From: Gavia stellata
Taxonomy: Eukaryota > Chordata > Aves > Gaviiformes > Gaviidae
Length of the DNA stretch: 64,000 nt
Assembly: GCF_030936135.1 (NCBI RefSeq)
Contig: NC_082603.1
Location: 17,142,880-17,206,879 of the forward strand
Direction: 5' to 3'
The notes under the pieces: generated by a model
Seen by the model: the letters and a program-made list of their open reading frames with translations, nothing else
The model's database searches: none
Told to the model about the DNA's origin: nothing
Translations under genes and position numbers: made by a program
Shown: positions 1-10,347 of the stretch, piece by piece
Numbering within the stretch: the stretch's first letter is position 1
How the letters are laid out: every line of letters starts with the position of its first letter

Positions 1-306
1 AGTAACAGTGTTTTAGCAAACTGTCCAAAATGTGATAGCATACACAATGAACCATACCCTGATTATGCCAAAATTTAATGATTCTTCAGTCAAATTTACT
101 TCCAGAACAAATTTACCTGCATTTATCATTAATCCAAGTGTTGATTTCCCTTTACTTATGCATAAGTGTATAAAATTAAAGAAATTTGACTCTGAAAACA
201 TCAGAGAACTCAGTCTGGCAAATTACATATGTAGAGTACTTTCCATGTTATCTTTTCCTGAATTTTGGTTTTTGGTGCTTAAAAGCAAATTATCTATTTT
301 GTTCAG

Positions 307-400
307 ATATAATAAAAAGAAGTATCAGGAGATCATGAGTGAAAAAGCAGCTTTTGCAGCAGGGAAGAGGAATCGGAAGAAGAAGAAATTTCACAATTAA
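307..400 (+). CDS. DNTTIP2: DNTTIP2 terminal coding exon (partial gene)
   Basis: This is the last coding exon of a gene that begins outside the window. A pyrimidine-rich acceptor ends in cag at 304-306. The exon supplies the last base of a split Arg codon, then reads YNKKKYQEIMSEKAAF, AAGKRNRKKKKFHN and a TAA at 398-400. The RYN-KKKY-EIM-EKAA-AAGK-KKKKF-N pattern matches what I recall of the C-terminus of DNTTIP2 (TdIF2/ERBP), whose Fcf2 domain is shared with yeast Fcf2, a factor in early 18S rRNA processing. The basic KRNRKKKK tail fits a nucleolar protein. The open frame extends upstream to position 32, but that part is probably intron because it lacks family similarity and precedes the acceptor. 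Support comes from order: in human, as I recall, DNTTIP2 lies just upstream of BCAR3 in the same orientation, as here. Only about 31 residues are visible, so the call rests on a short motif plus synteny. Confidence 0.8.
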
Positions 401-482
401 GACTTGAAGAAAAATAACAAGCTGGAACAACTTATTTGTTATAAAACTTTTTACAGAATGCTTTGGTTGTGGTGTTTTTTTC
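401..482 (+). terminator. DNTTIP2: DNTTIP2 3' UTR with probable poly(A) site
   Basis: A short 3' UTR follows the TAA. A TATAAA hexamer, a common variant of AATAAA, lies at 440-445. A possible cleavage point follows about 12-15 bases later, and a strongly GU-rich stretch (tggttgtggtg then T7) occupies 463-482. Hexamer, cleavage zone and GU/U-rich downstream element are correctly ordered and spaced. The real end could be further downstream if other hexamers are used. Confidence 0.5.
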
Positions 483-914
483 TTTAAGATTGCAGGTCGT
501 GTGCAAATTGAGGTTTAGGGAATTTTCTACAGTGAGAATTTGGTAGGGAGCATTATCAAATTATCAGTTATCTAAATTTAAATTCATTTAGATTTAAAAA
601 TTAATTTTTATTTAAATGTTTATATAAAAAGATAATTATATGAAAGCATATTGTTAAATCTGAGCACAAAATCCAACTTCATGGATTGTGGTCTTTTCAG
701 GCTTCAGTCTTCATATCAATGAATTGGTAAATTCAGTTTAAAGTTATGTGTGTGATTCACTTTGGCACCCGTTATGTGCCAGAACAAATTTTTCCATGAC
801 TTGTCAGAGGTGCTGCTGGCCAATTCTGTAATAGAAGGTATTGAGAAATAGTTTGGTTGTGAAAAGCTTATTTCAGCACTGGCCATAATAGGATTGAGAA
901 TGTTCTGGAATTAG

Positions 915-985
915 CATATGCACATATACATTCATATATATACACATGCACACATATACATATATATACACACATACATGTAATA
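915..985. repeat. Alternating purine-pyrimidine (TA/CA) low-complexity tract
   Basis: Imperfect run of CA, TA and CATA units (acatatacat, tatatatacaca), followed by AT-rich sequence to about 1060. It is a simple repeat with likely length variation between individuals and no coding content. Confidence 0.75.
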
Positions 986-3359
986 TAAATTACGTATAAT
1001 TTATAAATAAATATAAACAAGTAATAAATAAGATATATGTTACATGTTTAATAGATATGCGAATAAGTCATTATATAAAAATTTTATCATTCAGTCATCT
1101 GTTGCTTTTATTAATTGTAAAAATTTTGGTAATTGTCTAATGATGTTTCTGAAAATAACTTGACAGTGGGGTCCATTATCTAGGGTGTAGTGTGCAGATT
1201 GTGGTCTGGTAGCTGACTTGGAATAGTTCTTCAGGTAAATTAATAGAGCGAGTTTGGAAGGCCTCTGCTACCATTATAGAACGAGCAATGGCACCAGCTC
1301 AGTTCTCCTTCAGTGGCAGTTCATGACCTGTGATTGTCAGAACTGTGGTAGTGTTTGGTTGTTTTTTAATGACCTGGTTATTATATTGGTGTTACAATTA
1401 GTGTAACTCAGTTACGGCCCTTAGGTATGAGAAAAGACGGATAATAAAAGAAATAAACCTGACACTACATTGTCTTAGGTGGTTTGGGTGAGAAAGATTT
1501 AGAGGTGATTATCAGAGGACCAGTGGTGTTGATTGTTTTCTTATTATACAAACACTGAATTTTAAAGGTTGCAGATCTTGAAACAAGTATGCTCTTGACT
1601 AATGTTTAAGCATGAAATTTTCTACTACTGAGAATGAAAAGTAGTTGTTTTTTTAAGGATTAGCTATTTGTGCTGGAAATAACTAAAATTAAATGAGCAT
1701 CGTAGTTTATATTGATCACCAGCTGAAGCTTGAAAGAGATTTTCCCCTGATCCTTTGGGTTTTTTTATATTCTGAAGTTCACCATAATGTTTTGCTACCA
1801 GAGACAGATGGGGATGTAGATTCCTTAAAAAGTCTTCATGCCTGGAGATGAATGGTACGCAAAGTAAAGTGAACTCATTGAGAAGTATCAAACCACATAC
1901 AAGTAGAACCATCAGTCCCCAAGTCTCAGCTAACATGCAGATGCTATTCTGATACAATTGTATGTATGCTTATACCTCGATTCTCTGTAAGTGATAAAAA
2001 AGCCAATAAAACCAACTATGGTGTCTTGTTCTCTGGATGAGACGTTAATACTGAACACTGAGAAAACAAGGCACCACAGTAGTTGTCATTCTCTTGCATC
2101 CTGGGATGTTCAAGTGCAACTTTGGAAAAGCAATGTACAACTCTGAAAGACCTTAAATGAGAAATGCAAGTTTCAGTGTTACACAGCAAGCAACAACTCA
2201 ATGTCTGTTGCTCAGGCTGCTCAACAGCTAGTTACAGAAGTTACTTCATGTACAACACAGCTAGTGAGGGATTTGTTTTCTGTTCTGTATCCTTTCCCTT
2301 CCTTTTATTTTTCTAATGGCTTCTGTTCTGCCACACACTGTGCCCAGCAGTTCTTCTGTGTGAACAAGAGGTGAGATGTCCTGGACAATGTTCGCTGGGC
2401 TGCAGGGTAGTGCTTGTGGGTTGTGGTTGCTGGCTTGCCAGTCAGCTATTGCCTGAGCTTGTGCTTCAGCCTCTTTTAGTTAAGGCACTAATTAAGTGTA
2501 CCTTTTCTTCTCCACTAATTTTCATAAAAGCACAGGCAGGTACTATTTTGGACTCCACCTTTCAATTAAATTGACGTAAGGTTTAAATTGCTGGCAAGAG
2601 AGTAAAAAAAAAAAATGCACCATGTGATTGCATGTTTATCAGATCATCAGATTTCTCTGAAAATACTCAAATACATAAAAAAAATTATTTGTGAAGCACT
2701 AGCATCATTTGAGAAACTTTGCTTATAAATGCAAGTAATATTTTCTTTTAATGGCTGTCAGAAATATTTGTGTTAATTTGTAATTTTGCCTTTATTGATG
2801 TAAACTATTATTAACACAAAGTTTCCCCGAGATTAAAGGGCAGTAGATACCATGTTGGGTTTTTTATATATGCACCTATTGTTGCTTTGGATGTCAGTGG
2901 AATGTTTTGTGTGGACAGTATTATATCCTTTCTCCTGTTTCTTTATGCTCCCCTTGGTTTTGCCAGTATTGCTTTTTCTTGCCCTTGGGGCAAAGACTAT
3001 CCAATGGTTGTACAGCCCATTGAGTTCACAGTCCATCTCCTAGACGTCGCAATCAAAAGGCTATAATGAAAGGGGATTAGGCTGACAGTGGCCGAGGTGT
3101 TGCTGGTGTGGTGCCACTAGCAGGCATGGTTAGTTTAGGAACGGAAGTCAAATACTTCTTACTTTTCTCTGTCATGCTCTCATTGTACTTCTTCCTTTTT
3201 CCTTCTTTGGGGGTCTTTAATCTCTCCGCAATCAACTTAGTCTCCTTAAAACTGAAGGTATCTTCTTATAACTGCTATTTTCCATGTGATAAAACTATTT
3301 TTGATCTCTTAATTTTTAAAAAGTCCTGTCTTTATCAGAGGGGCCTACCTGGGTGAGTC

Positions 3360-3570
3360 TAGCTGAGATCTGCCATCCTGCCGTAAGGCAGGTTGGGACC
3401 ATGAGAGCTTGTCCTGCCCAGCCTCCTGCTCAAAGCAGGCTCAGACCAGGTTGCTTAGGGCTTTATACAATCTGGTCTTGACAACCTTCAGGGGTGGAGA
3501 TGGCGCATCTCTCGGAGCTCTACTGCTTGGCTGTCCTCGCTGCAAAAAAAGTTGTTCTTCATATCCAGTC
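3360..3570 (-). mobile_element. Old, degenerate CR1 LINE 3' fragment
   Basis: Read on the + strand, this patch shows the reverse complement of the CR1 3' part. It includes cctgctcaaagcaggctca, then a degraded 'accaggttgcttagggcttt' block, a 'caaccttcaggggtggagat' block, and finally 'cttcatatccagtc'. The order of these blocks is that of an ancient CR1 subfamily inserted in reverse. The GC content is higher than in the flanks. No open frame remains, and the element is more diverged than the two younger copies at 15.4 and 24.2 kb. Confidence 0.75.
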
Positions 3571-4896
3571 ATATAGAAGGATTATTACCGATTATTACAC
3601 TGCCTCTTTGCTTTCACATTACTTTCTATTTTTAATTACTCCATAAATTTGTAGCAAGCAGCATCTGACCAATTTATATTGTTTGCTATAATTCTGGAAT
3701 TTTTTCCTCCTAATTCTCTTAATGCATTCTGAAATACTACGAGTATGTTGTCTGTGCAACATTTTCCTCAAAACCCTCTTCATACAAGTATTTTGTGGAA
3801 TTGTGTCCCTATGCTGTTCTGCCCGGGTTCATGTTAGAATCTGTTACAGAGCAGTATCGCAGGAGAGCTGTCCCCAGCTCTTAAGGAAGTGCCCTGCTCC
3901 TTGAACCTGCAATTTTCTCTATTTCTTCTGAACTGTAGCCCCTAATGAACTTGTGCATTTGTAGAGTATTGATGATGTAAATATTGCCTGCATCATTCAA
4001 ATGTGTATGTAAAAGCCTTTGCCTTCAAATTTTTTTTCACTGGGAACTAAGCAAATTTTATGATGCTATCCTTAAATAAAGTAGAAAGGGAAATAGTATT
4101 TGGACTGAAATGCGTTGCTGGAGGTGGCTGAACAAGGAGGAACGCTTTGTTTTCTGTCATTTGATTTAGTTGCTTTTTATGGGGTTAATGTAGAGAGGTT
4201 TTGGTTTTGCTGTTTATCTGCAAATTCTGAGAAAGTTCGATGTTTCTGTAAAGGGCTGTTTGTATTTTATAGCTAGATGGCACTCAGTTAATGTTCCTGA
4301 TGGTGTGTTTCATTTCAGTTATGTAGATTTTTCCTTTATTGCTTTTGAATAAACATTATCGTTTGAAAAAGAGGCTGTAGTCACACACGCAGGATTAAAA
4401 ATAACTTATCAAAAAAGCACAAATTGATGAATCAGATTAATTTATGATTTATTCAATCCTGAGCAAAATCAAGGAGGCTTGTTTAGTGCTGCTACTGTTT
4501 TGTGGTTTACCACCCAATTTTTTTTATTTGATTGCTGTTCTTAAAATGGCTCTTTATCTGCTCTCTACGGGTATGTGTAGGTTAGGAAGAAAATACTAAT
4601 GCAGGTGTTAAATGCTTCGGGTTTGTCTACTGCGTGTTGCGGGCTTGTTTTGTTGCTTGACGGTAACTTTAACCAGCAGTGCTTTGTGGACCCTCTCAGA
4701 AGCGCCCCCAGGGAAGACACAGCCGCACCGCCGGTGCAGTTACCTCCCCCGGGCTGCCCCGCAGGCCGAACGGCCGCAGGGGGCTGGTTTGCAGATCCTG
4801 GCAGATCTGCCGGGGTTGTTGCTGTCGCAGGGGTTTGCTTGGTGGCTTTTGTTTTGGATGTATTTTTAAAACACTTGTTGCGCGGGGAGCCGGCCG

Positions 4897-4926
4897 CTGT
4901 CTGTCGGACGTCTGTCTGTCGGACGG
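4897..4926. repeat. 15-bp tandem duplication in the CpG island
   Basis: Two adjacent 15-base units, ctgtctgtcggacgt and ctgtctgtcggacgg, differ only at the last base. Confidence 0.85.
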
Positions 4927-4979
4927 CTGCCCCCCTTCCCTGCGCCTGCCGGCCCCTGCCTGCGGGGGAGGGCTGCAGC

Positions 4980-5020
4980 GGCCGCGCGCGGACGGCGGGT
5001 GCTGGCCGCGCGCGGACGGC
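4980..5020. repeat. 17-bp GC repeat, two copies 24 bp apart
   Basis: The 17-base unit ggccgcgcgcggacggc occurs at 4980-4996 and again at 5004-5020. It contains self-complementary gccgcgcgcgg sequence that could form a hairpin. It is probably a small GC minisatellite within the promoter region. Confidence 0.85.
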
Positions 5021-5418
5021 CGTCGTTGCCTGAGGGCAGACGGCGGGACGGGGAGGAGGAGAGCCCGTCTCCCGCTTGGAGGCAAACGCCCGCTCGCCGC
5101 GGCGTCCGTCCTCGGCCCTCCACCTTTCTCGCTGGCGGTGAAGCATCTTAATGTCGCCGGGGCCCGGCGGGGTTCTAGTGGAGACGGCTGCTCCACTCCC
5201 ACGCTCGATGGAGGCTGGTGCCGTTGTCTCCGCCCGCTCCCAGCCTTCCCCATTCTCCGTCAGGTACGCCGGGAGGCGGGCCCGGAGAGCTTCGCTGACG
5301 GGAGCCGGCCGCCGGGAAGCGCCAGGTCGGTCGACGCGATTGCTCCAGCGGAGAGGTAAGAGACGGAAGAGGGGGGTAAAAAGATTTCAGCCAAAAGGGG
5401 AGGGGAAGGTGGGTGGGG

Positions 5419-5424
5419 AAAAAA
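5419..5424 (-). terminator. RNA polymerase III terminator of the tRNA-Arg gene
   Basis: Six A residues on the + strand give a T6 tract on the - strand, nine bases beyond the tRNA 3' end. This is the usual Pol III stop signal. Confidence 0.85.
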
Positions 5425-5433
5425 GTAAAGACG

Positions 5434-5518
5434 CGACTCCGCCGGGACTCGAACCCGGAACCTTTGAATCCCTTCACCCTCTAGAAGTCCAATGCGCTAT
5501 CCATTGCGCCACGGAGCC
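5434..5518 (-). tRNA. tRNA-Arg (anticodon UCU) with a 12-nt intron
   Basis: The - strand folds into a complete tRNA. The acceptor stem GGCTCCG pairs with CGGAGTC, with one G-U pair, and G73 is the discriminator. The D arm has GCGC stems. The anticodon arm is TTGGA, loop CTTCTA/A, then TTCAA, and the T arm is CCGGG-TTCGAGT-CCCGG with perfect pairing. The anticodon is TCT, which decodes AGA Arg. A 12-nt intron (GAGGGTGAAGGG, + strand 5470-5481) sits one base 3' of the anticodon, the canonical position. Vertebrate tRNA-Arg-TCT genes typically carry such an intron. Internal promoters are intact: A box TGGCGCAATGG and B box GGTTCGAGTCC (5445-5455). Mature length without CCA is 73 nt. It is transcribed away from BCAR3 and embedded in the BCAR3 CpG island. 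No mismatch suggests a pseudogene. Confidence 0.97.
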
Positions 5519-7451
5519 ACCTGTTGGATTCTTTGCACACCGCCCATAGAGCCTGCGCGCGACGCTCCCCAGCCGGGCCCCTGCGCCCGCGGGGAGGGGC
5601 CCGGGCTGCGACGGGGCTGGAGGTGGGCTTCGGGTGAACCGCGTCTCACGCTTTAGCGGTGAATACTTTTTCTTTTTTCTGTTTTTTAACCAGTATGAAT
5701 AGGTTTAGCCTTATAAGCCGCTGTATAACCGAGTCTCGAGGCAGCATCTACGTGCTGCGTGAGCCGGCTGCCGGGCGGGGCCCGCAGGTCACTGTTAAGC
5801 ACTCGCCATAGGCTTACGTCGTTATTTCTTGTGAAATACTTTAAGTTCATCAGTAATCAATATAACGTACTTGCCATCATCCCACTTGGGCGTTTTCAAT
5901 ATTAATCCTTACGTTTGGGGGATTATACTTATATTCCACAATTGTCTTATCTTGGGGAACTGTTGCTTCAAACTTCCATAAATTTGCATAAGGAAGTCTT
6001 TATAGGATTGGGTCTTTCTACACAGATGAAGGTGATACATTGATGAATTAGATCAAATGATTTTGCTTCAAAAAATATGGATGTTTCTCATATTGCAATT
6101 ATTTATAATGTGCTTTTAACAGCACTCCACTGCTGAAGTAAACATGAGCATTTCTGGCAAAAAAAACCCCAAACCCTTTCAGACATAGCATCAAGGATAT
6201 GGAAACTACACAGGGTCAGTTCCAAAGTTATTTGGAACCAAGTTATTTTAACATTGGTGATTTCCAGCATGGTAGGTTTTTAGGGACAGTCTAAATAAAC
6301 ACAGGGGTTTTGTTTTTGTTTTTTAAACAATAGCATCTGAAGTAAAGTTGACCTAGAAAACTGTGGTTATGTTTAATGCGCATCCCATGCACTGCAGTGT
6401 TTTGCTGGCTTTCCAGTGCCACATGAGATAAAAAAAAATACTGCGTGGGAATCTGAAAGAAAAGACATAGGTGACTAGTAAAATCGTGTCTGTGCAATCT
6501 GTGCTAGGCACTGCAGCAACTTACTGTGAGTCGACAGGTAGAGAAATGGGATGTGGGAATCACACCTGGAAGCTGGTGACTGAGAATATTTTGGAGACCT
6601 TAAAAAAAACACCTTGTAAAGGAAAGAATGAAAAAGAAAAGAAATTAGGGCAATAATATTCTATTACGTGACAATATTTTCAATGTGGGTGAAAACATTA
6701 CAGTATACTTGGCTCATTGGTCCACATCCTGTGAATGCCTGTTGTTAAATCTATTAAAGGGAGCAATGACTGAACTATATCTGATCTAAAATCACAGCAA
6801 AACCCTCAGTGGATTCAGTAAAACAAGATTTTACCTTAAAAGCTGTAATTATGGTCTGAAACAAGTCTTTGATGTTACTTTTTTAAAATCAAGAGTTGGC
6901 ATATTAGATCCCAAAAGACAAGAGCATGAGGTTATTCTTTCTTTAACCCACCCCAAAAAGGAATTCTAAGCCCAGGCGAAGCCTATGGCTTTCTGCTGCT
7001 GGGGTGGCTCCCCGGCTGGGCGCAGGACTGCCAGCCAGGCACCAGGTCGCTGGAGGGCTCAGGAGGATGAGCTGGGGCCGGAGCAGGCAGGGCTGGAAGG
7101 AGATCTGCTCTGTAGGTTATACAATAAAACGGTTTTGTGAGAATCTCATGTTTCACTTCATAATTTAAAAGCACTGGTATCCATAGAAGTGGAGAAAAAC
7201 GTGAAAATAAGTGCACCCTAAAATCTGAGGAACCAGGAAGCTAATCACATCGATGTAAAATAAGCTGATTGCATCAAGGGCTGAGATACTGAGTGTAATG
7301 AATAACCAAGGTGACTCAGGTAATGAAGGCACACTGGGTAGTACGCCCCATGATTCCCAGGAAGTCAGCTACTGCGCCTGTGGCCAGCAGTGAGCCAAAG
7401 ATCATGAGCTGGCTGGTTATTAAATAGCTCCTGCAATGCTGCCCACAAACT

Positions 7452-7465
7452 GGGGGGGGGGGGGG
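7452..7465. repeat. Poly-G run (G14)
   Basis: Fourteen consecutive G residues. This is a probable length-polymorphic and sequencing-error-prone site. Confidence 0.9.
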
Positions 7466-10322
7466 TTACTGGAAGAGTTCAGTAGTTACAGCAAGTACCA
7501 TATTGGAGGTACACCCCCCAAGCTAACAAACTCTTCTGGAGCCAGAGCAGTTGTAAACATAGACCAAGAATCACTAAGTTATACAAGATTCAGAGTAGGT
7601 CTGAGTGAATTTACAAGCTCTGGGTCCATATGGTCTTGCCACAACTGTTTTGTTACGGACAGAACTCTTCATAGTGTTCCTGGTAAAGGAATGCAAAATG
7701 TGGAAAGTTTGAGTCCTCAAGGCCCTGCACTGCATAAAAGAAACAGAACTTTGTTTTTAAGAATTGAATTGATCTTCAGAATAATAACCTTAAATTTATG
7801 TTTGTCCAACTCAAATAAACCATTCCTAAGTAACAAGTGGTTCTTGATTTCGTAAGAATAGCTGTAAACACCTTGTAGTTTGTGAATACCTGGGCACATG
7901 CATTGTGGGGTGAAGTGAGTCAGTACCTCACCAGTGTGATTTGGTAACAGGGTACCTTTGGACAGCACAGCACTAAATGACTGCCGATAGTGAAGAATCA
8001 GAGTTTGCTGTGAAAAGACTAGTTCTGAAGGTCTGTGAGTGAAGAATCCTGACACTCATATGATTGTTATTTCCTCTCATACTTTCATTTTGGTTAGTTG
8101 GTTTACACAGGTAGGTAAAGGCTGGCGCTTGGTTCCGTTTATGCAGGGGGACTGACTGGGGAAACATTTAGAAATTTTCCAGACATATTTCAAATTATTC
8201 AAATCAGTTTCCTTTTTTATTCTGTAAATGTAGTCCCAATGCAAAGTCCACCCTTTCCTTTTGGACAGCAGATGGAGCTGCTGCATGAGAAACAGGACAC
8301 CTCTTGGTTCATGAACTAACAAAATTTGGTAAGTTAGGCAAAAACAACAGATCAGATTAACCTTTGCTGATGCCTGGACCTGGATCAGTCCTTTGGACTT
8401 TCCCTCTTCTGGGGCTGGCTGAAGTCCACTTCTGGCTTTCATCTTCACTCCTCTTCAACTCTGTGTTCTGTTTCAGGGAGTAGAAGTTTCTTGGAGTACA
8501 GTTGTGCTGGTTTTAGCCACTAGCACTTAGAAAATTTTTGCTAAACTCAGCTAGGTGCCATTTTGCCAATTTTAAATATGAGGAGGAACTGAGGTAGGAA
8601 TACCTTGACACAAGACACCAAGTGCATCAATTGCAGGCCAAAAATAGCACCATCCTATAGGACTGTTCCATTGATTAAAAACAAATTCTAGAGATTAATT
8701 ATGAAATAGAAGTGTTCTTCGAGAGACTTTTTACAACTTGTGTTTCAGCATTAACTTCTGTCATTATGAAAAAAAAGTGCTATGTACTGTGTATCCAATT
8801 AATTTTGGTAAGGTTTGAGCTTCAGTTAATTTATTAGAAAGTAAATTTCTAAATTTACAGAGCTTCCACACATGTTTGTTGGGAGTACCATCATTTTTCT
8901 CTATGAACCTTTAAATATACTTGTTGAGAGCAAGAGATCATAGAAGGCTACAGAGAAAGAGGTTGTCATGTACAGATTACCTAAATGGGACCCTTACACA
9001 ATCTGTGCATTTCAGGTTCTTTTCTTTCTCTCCCTTGAAGTGGGGATTATTACAACCCTACATGAGGATAAATGCTTCATGTTGCAGATGCTTCTGCATC
9101 TCTGCCTTTTCCTCAGTGGGGTCTGTAATGGTTCAGACTGATGGTCAAAGGAACATTTTTAATAAATGCAGATTATTGCAGTCATGGTCAAGAGTGCTTT
9201 CTTCATATCACACAAGGATGAAAATCATGACTACAAGGTGCTTTTCATCCTTAATTCCCATTGACATCCTTTGTGATATTGCTATTGACTGTTTCACTGA
9301 AAATAACTGGAGCACTAGCACCTTGCAGGAGATCCTCAACACTTCCAGAAATCAATTTCAATAATGACACCTTTTTTTTTTTAATTTCTTTTTTTCTGGA
9401 GGATTGAAGTGGCAAATGCTTGACAAACATTTACTTGAGGAGTGCTCCCTTTTAGTGCTAAACCTATACAGAGTCATGTGGAATCTCTCCGAGCACTGCA
9501 ACAGGACATTTGGAGAAGTCCCAGCTGGTGCCTCTTGACAAAAATAGAGTACATCTGACTTCCAGAGAGATGGAAGTCTTTTTCAAGACAATTTCAATGT
9601 TTTCTGTTGTTAATTGGATGTGGTTTTTCATCAGAGCGTATCAAATTTTGTTTCAGAAATGCATAAGATTTGTGTCAAACATCCTTCACAAATATCCAAA
9701 GTGATGCCTCCCTTTCACTATATAAAGCTATTCTTAAAAAGTCCCCTTTTTTGTTACTCTTAAAATCACATTTTGTGAGTATGTGTCATAATTCTATGCT
9801 TGTTTTCATAATTTTATGCTGCTTTTCCAGTGGAAATTTGCTTTGCAGAATTATTTCTTGCTTGGTTGATCGGCCTTTTCTACTTTGAAATTTTCTGTCC
9901 GTGTTCTATAGCTAAACACAGTGAAAATTAGCTACTACCATCTTTTCAGTGGTGCTATATAGTTCTGCATTTCACTCATCTTGTATTCCACTGCATTCCA
10001 GAAGCGTAACTTTTTGTGCATTTCTGTTGCTAAAGGAGAGCCTGTCTATATTATTCTGAAAAGACAGAGTTCTTTTCATTTCTATTAACATTTCAGGCTT
10101 GGTAATAAGCCCAAGTTTCTAATTTCTCAAACTGTTTCTCATGCAGCTCTTTTCAGTGTCCTTTTGTGTATTTTCCTCAAGTAGTATTCTGTGCAAAGTA
10201 CTCATCTGTAATGCATTTTGAATGAATTTTCTTAACTACAACTACCCTCGATCTTTGGCCTCTCTGTGTTGGGATTTCTGTTTGTGTTGCAGATCTCCAT
10301 TTCTGTTTCGCTTAATTCCACA

Positions 10323-10347
10323 TCTCTCTCTCTCTTTTTTTTTTTTG
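10323..10347. repeat. (TC)n plus poly-T tract
   Basis: A short TC repeat (tctctctctctc) runs directly into T12. It is pyrimidine-only, and simple slippage is the likely origin. Confidence 0.8.

Larger units (their letters stand above)
483..4669. other. Intergenic region between DNTTIP2 and the BCAR3 CpG island
   Basis: AT-rich spacer of about 4.2 kb with no exon I can support. It contains an AT/CA-rich alternating tract (915-985) and one old CR1 fragment (about 3360-3570). The short open frames seen here (60-97 codons) have no recognisable motif and no paired splice sites. Confidence 0.6.
4670..5810 (+). promoter_or_regulatory. BCAR3: CpG island; probable distal (long-isoform) BCAR3 promoter region
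   Basis: The sequence changes abruptly from about 35-40% GC to very GC-rich, with dense CpG between roughly 4.69 and 5.35 kb and again at 5.54-5.80 kb. The tRNA-Arg gene sits between the two parts. On the + strand there are good splice-donor matches after 5263 (CAG/gtacgc) and after 5355 (GAGAG/gtaaga), so a first exon may end at either. An ATG at 5151 opens a frame reaching both donors, but neither phase fits directly onto the phase-0 SAM exon at 42331. Any such exon would therefore be 5' UTR or need an intermediate exon. The exact transcription start cannot be read from sequence. As I recall, the human BCAR3 5' end also lies a few hundred bases from a divergent tRNA-Arg-TCT gene, which would place the start on the 3' side of the tRNA, near 5.6-5.9 kb. 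Confidence 0.7.

Noticed and set aside
32-306. Upstream part of the open frame that ends in the DNTTIP2 exon
   Set aside because: A good splice acceptor at 304-306 and no Fcf2-like sequence before it indicate intron.
4565-5549. Several overlapping open frames of 85-226 codons on both strands of the first CpG island
   Set aside because: GC-rich DNA has few stop codons. The frames overlap on both strands, are rich in Arg, Pro, Gly and Ala, and show no domain.
5540-5900. A miR-760-like hairpin, which I recall lying near the human BCAR3 5' end
   Set aside because: I read both strands by eye and saw no matching core or clear hairpin.
8921-9364. 147-codon open frame
   Set aside because: No recognisable motif, amino-acid content looks like translated intron, and no convincing flanking splice sites or promoter.
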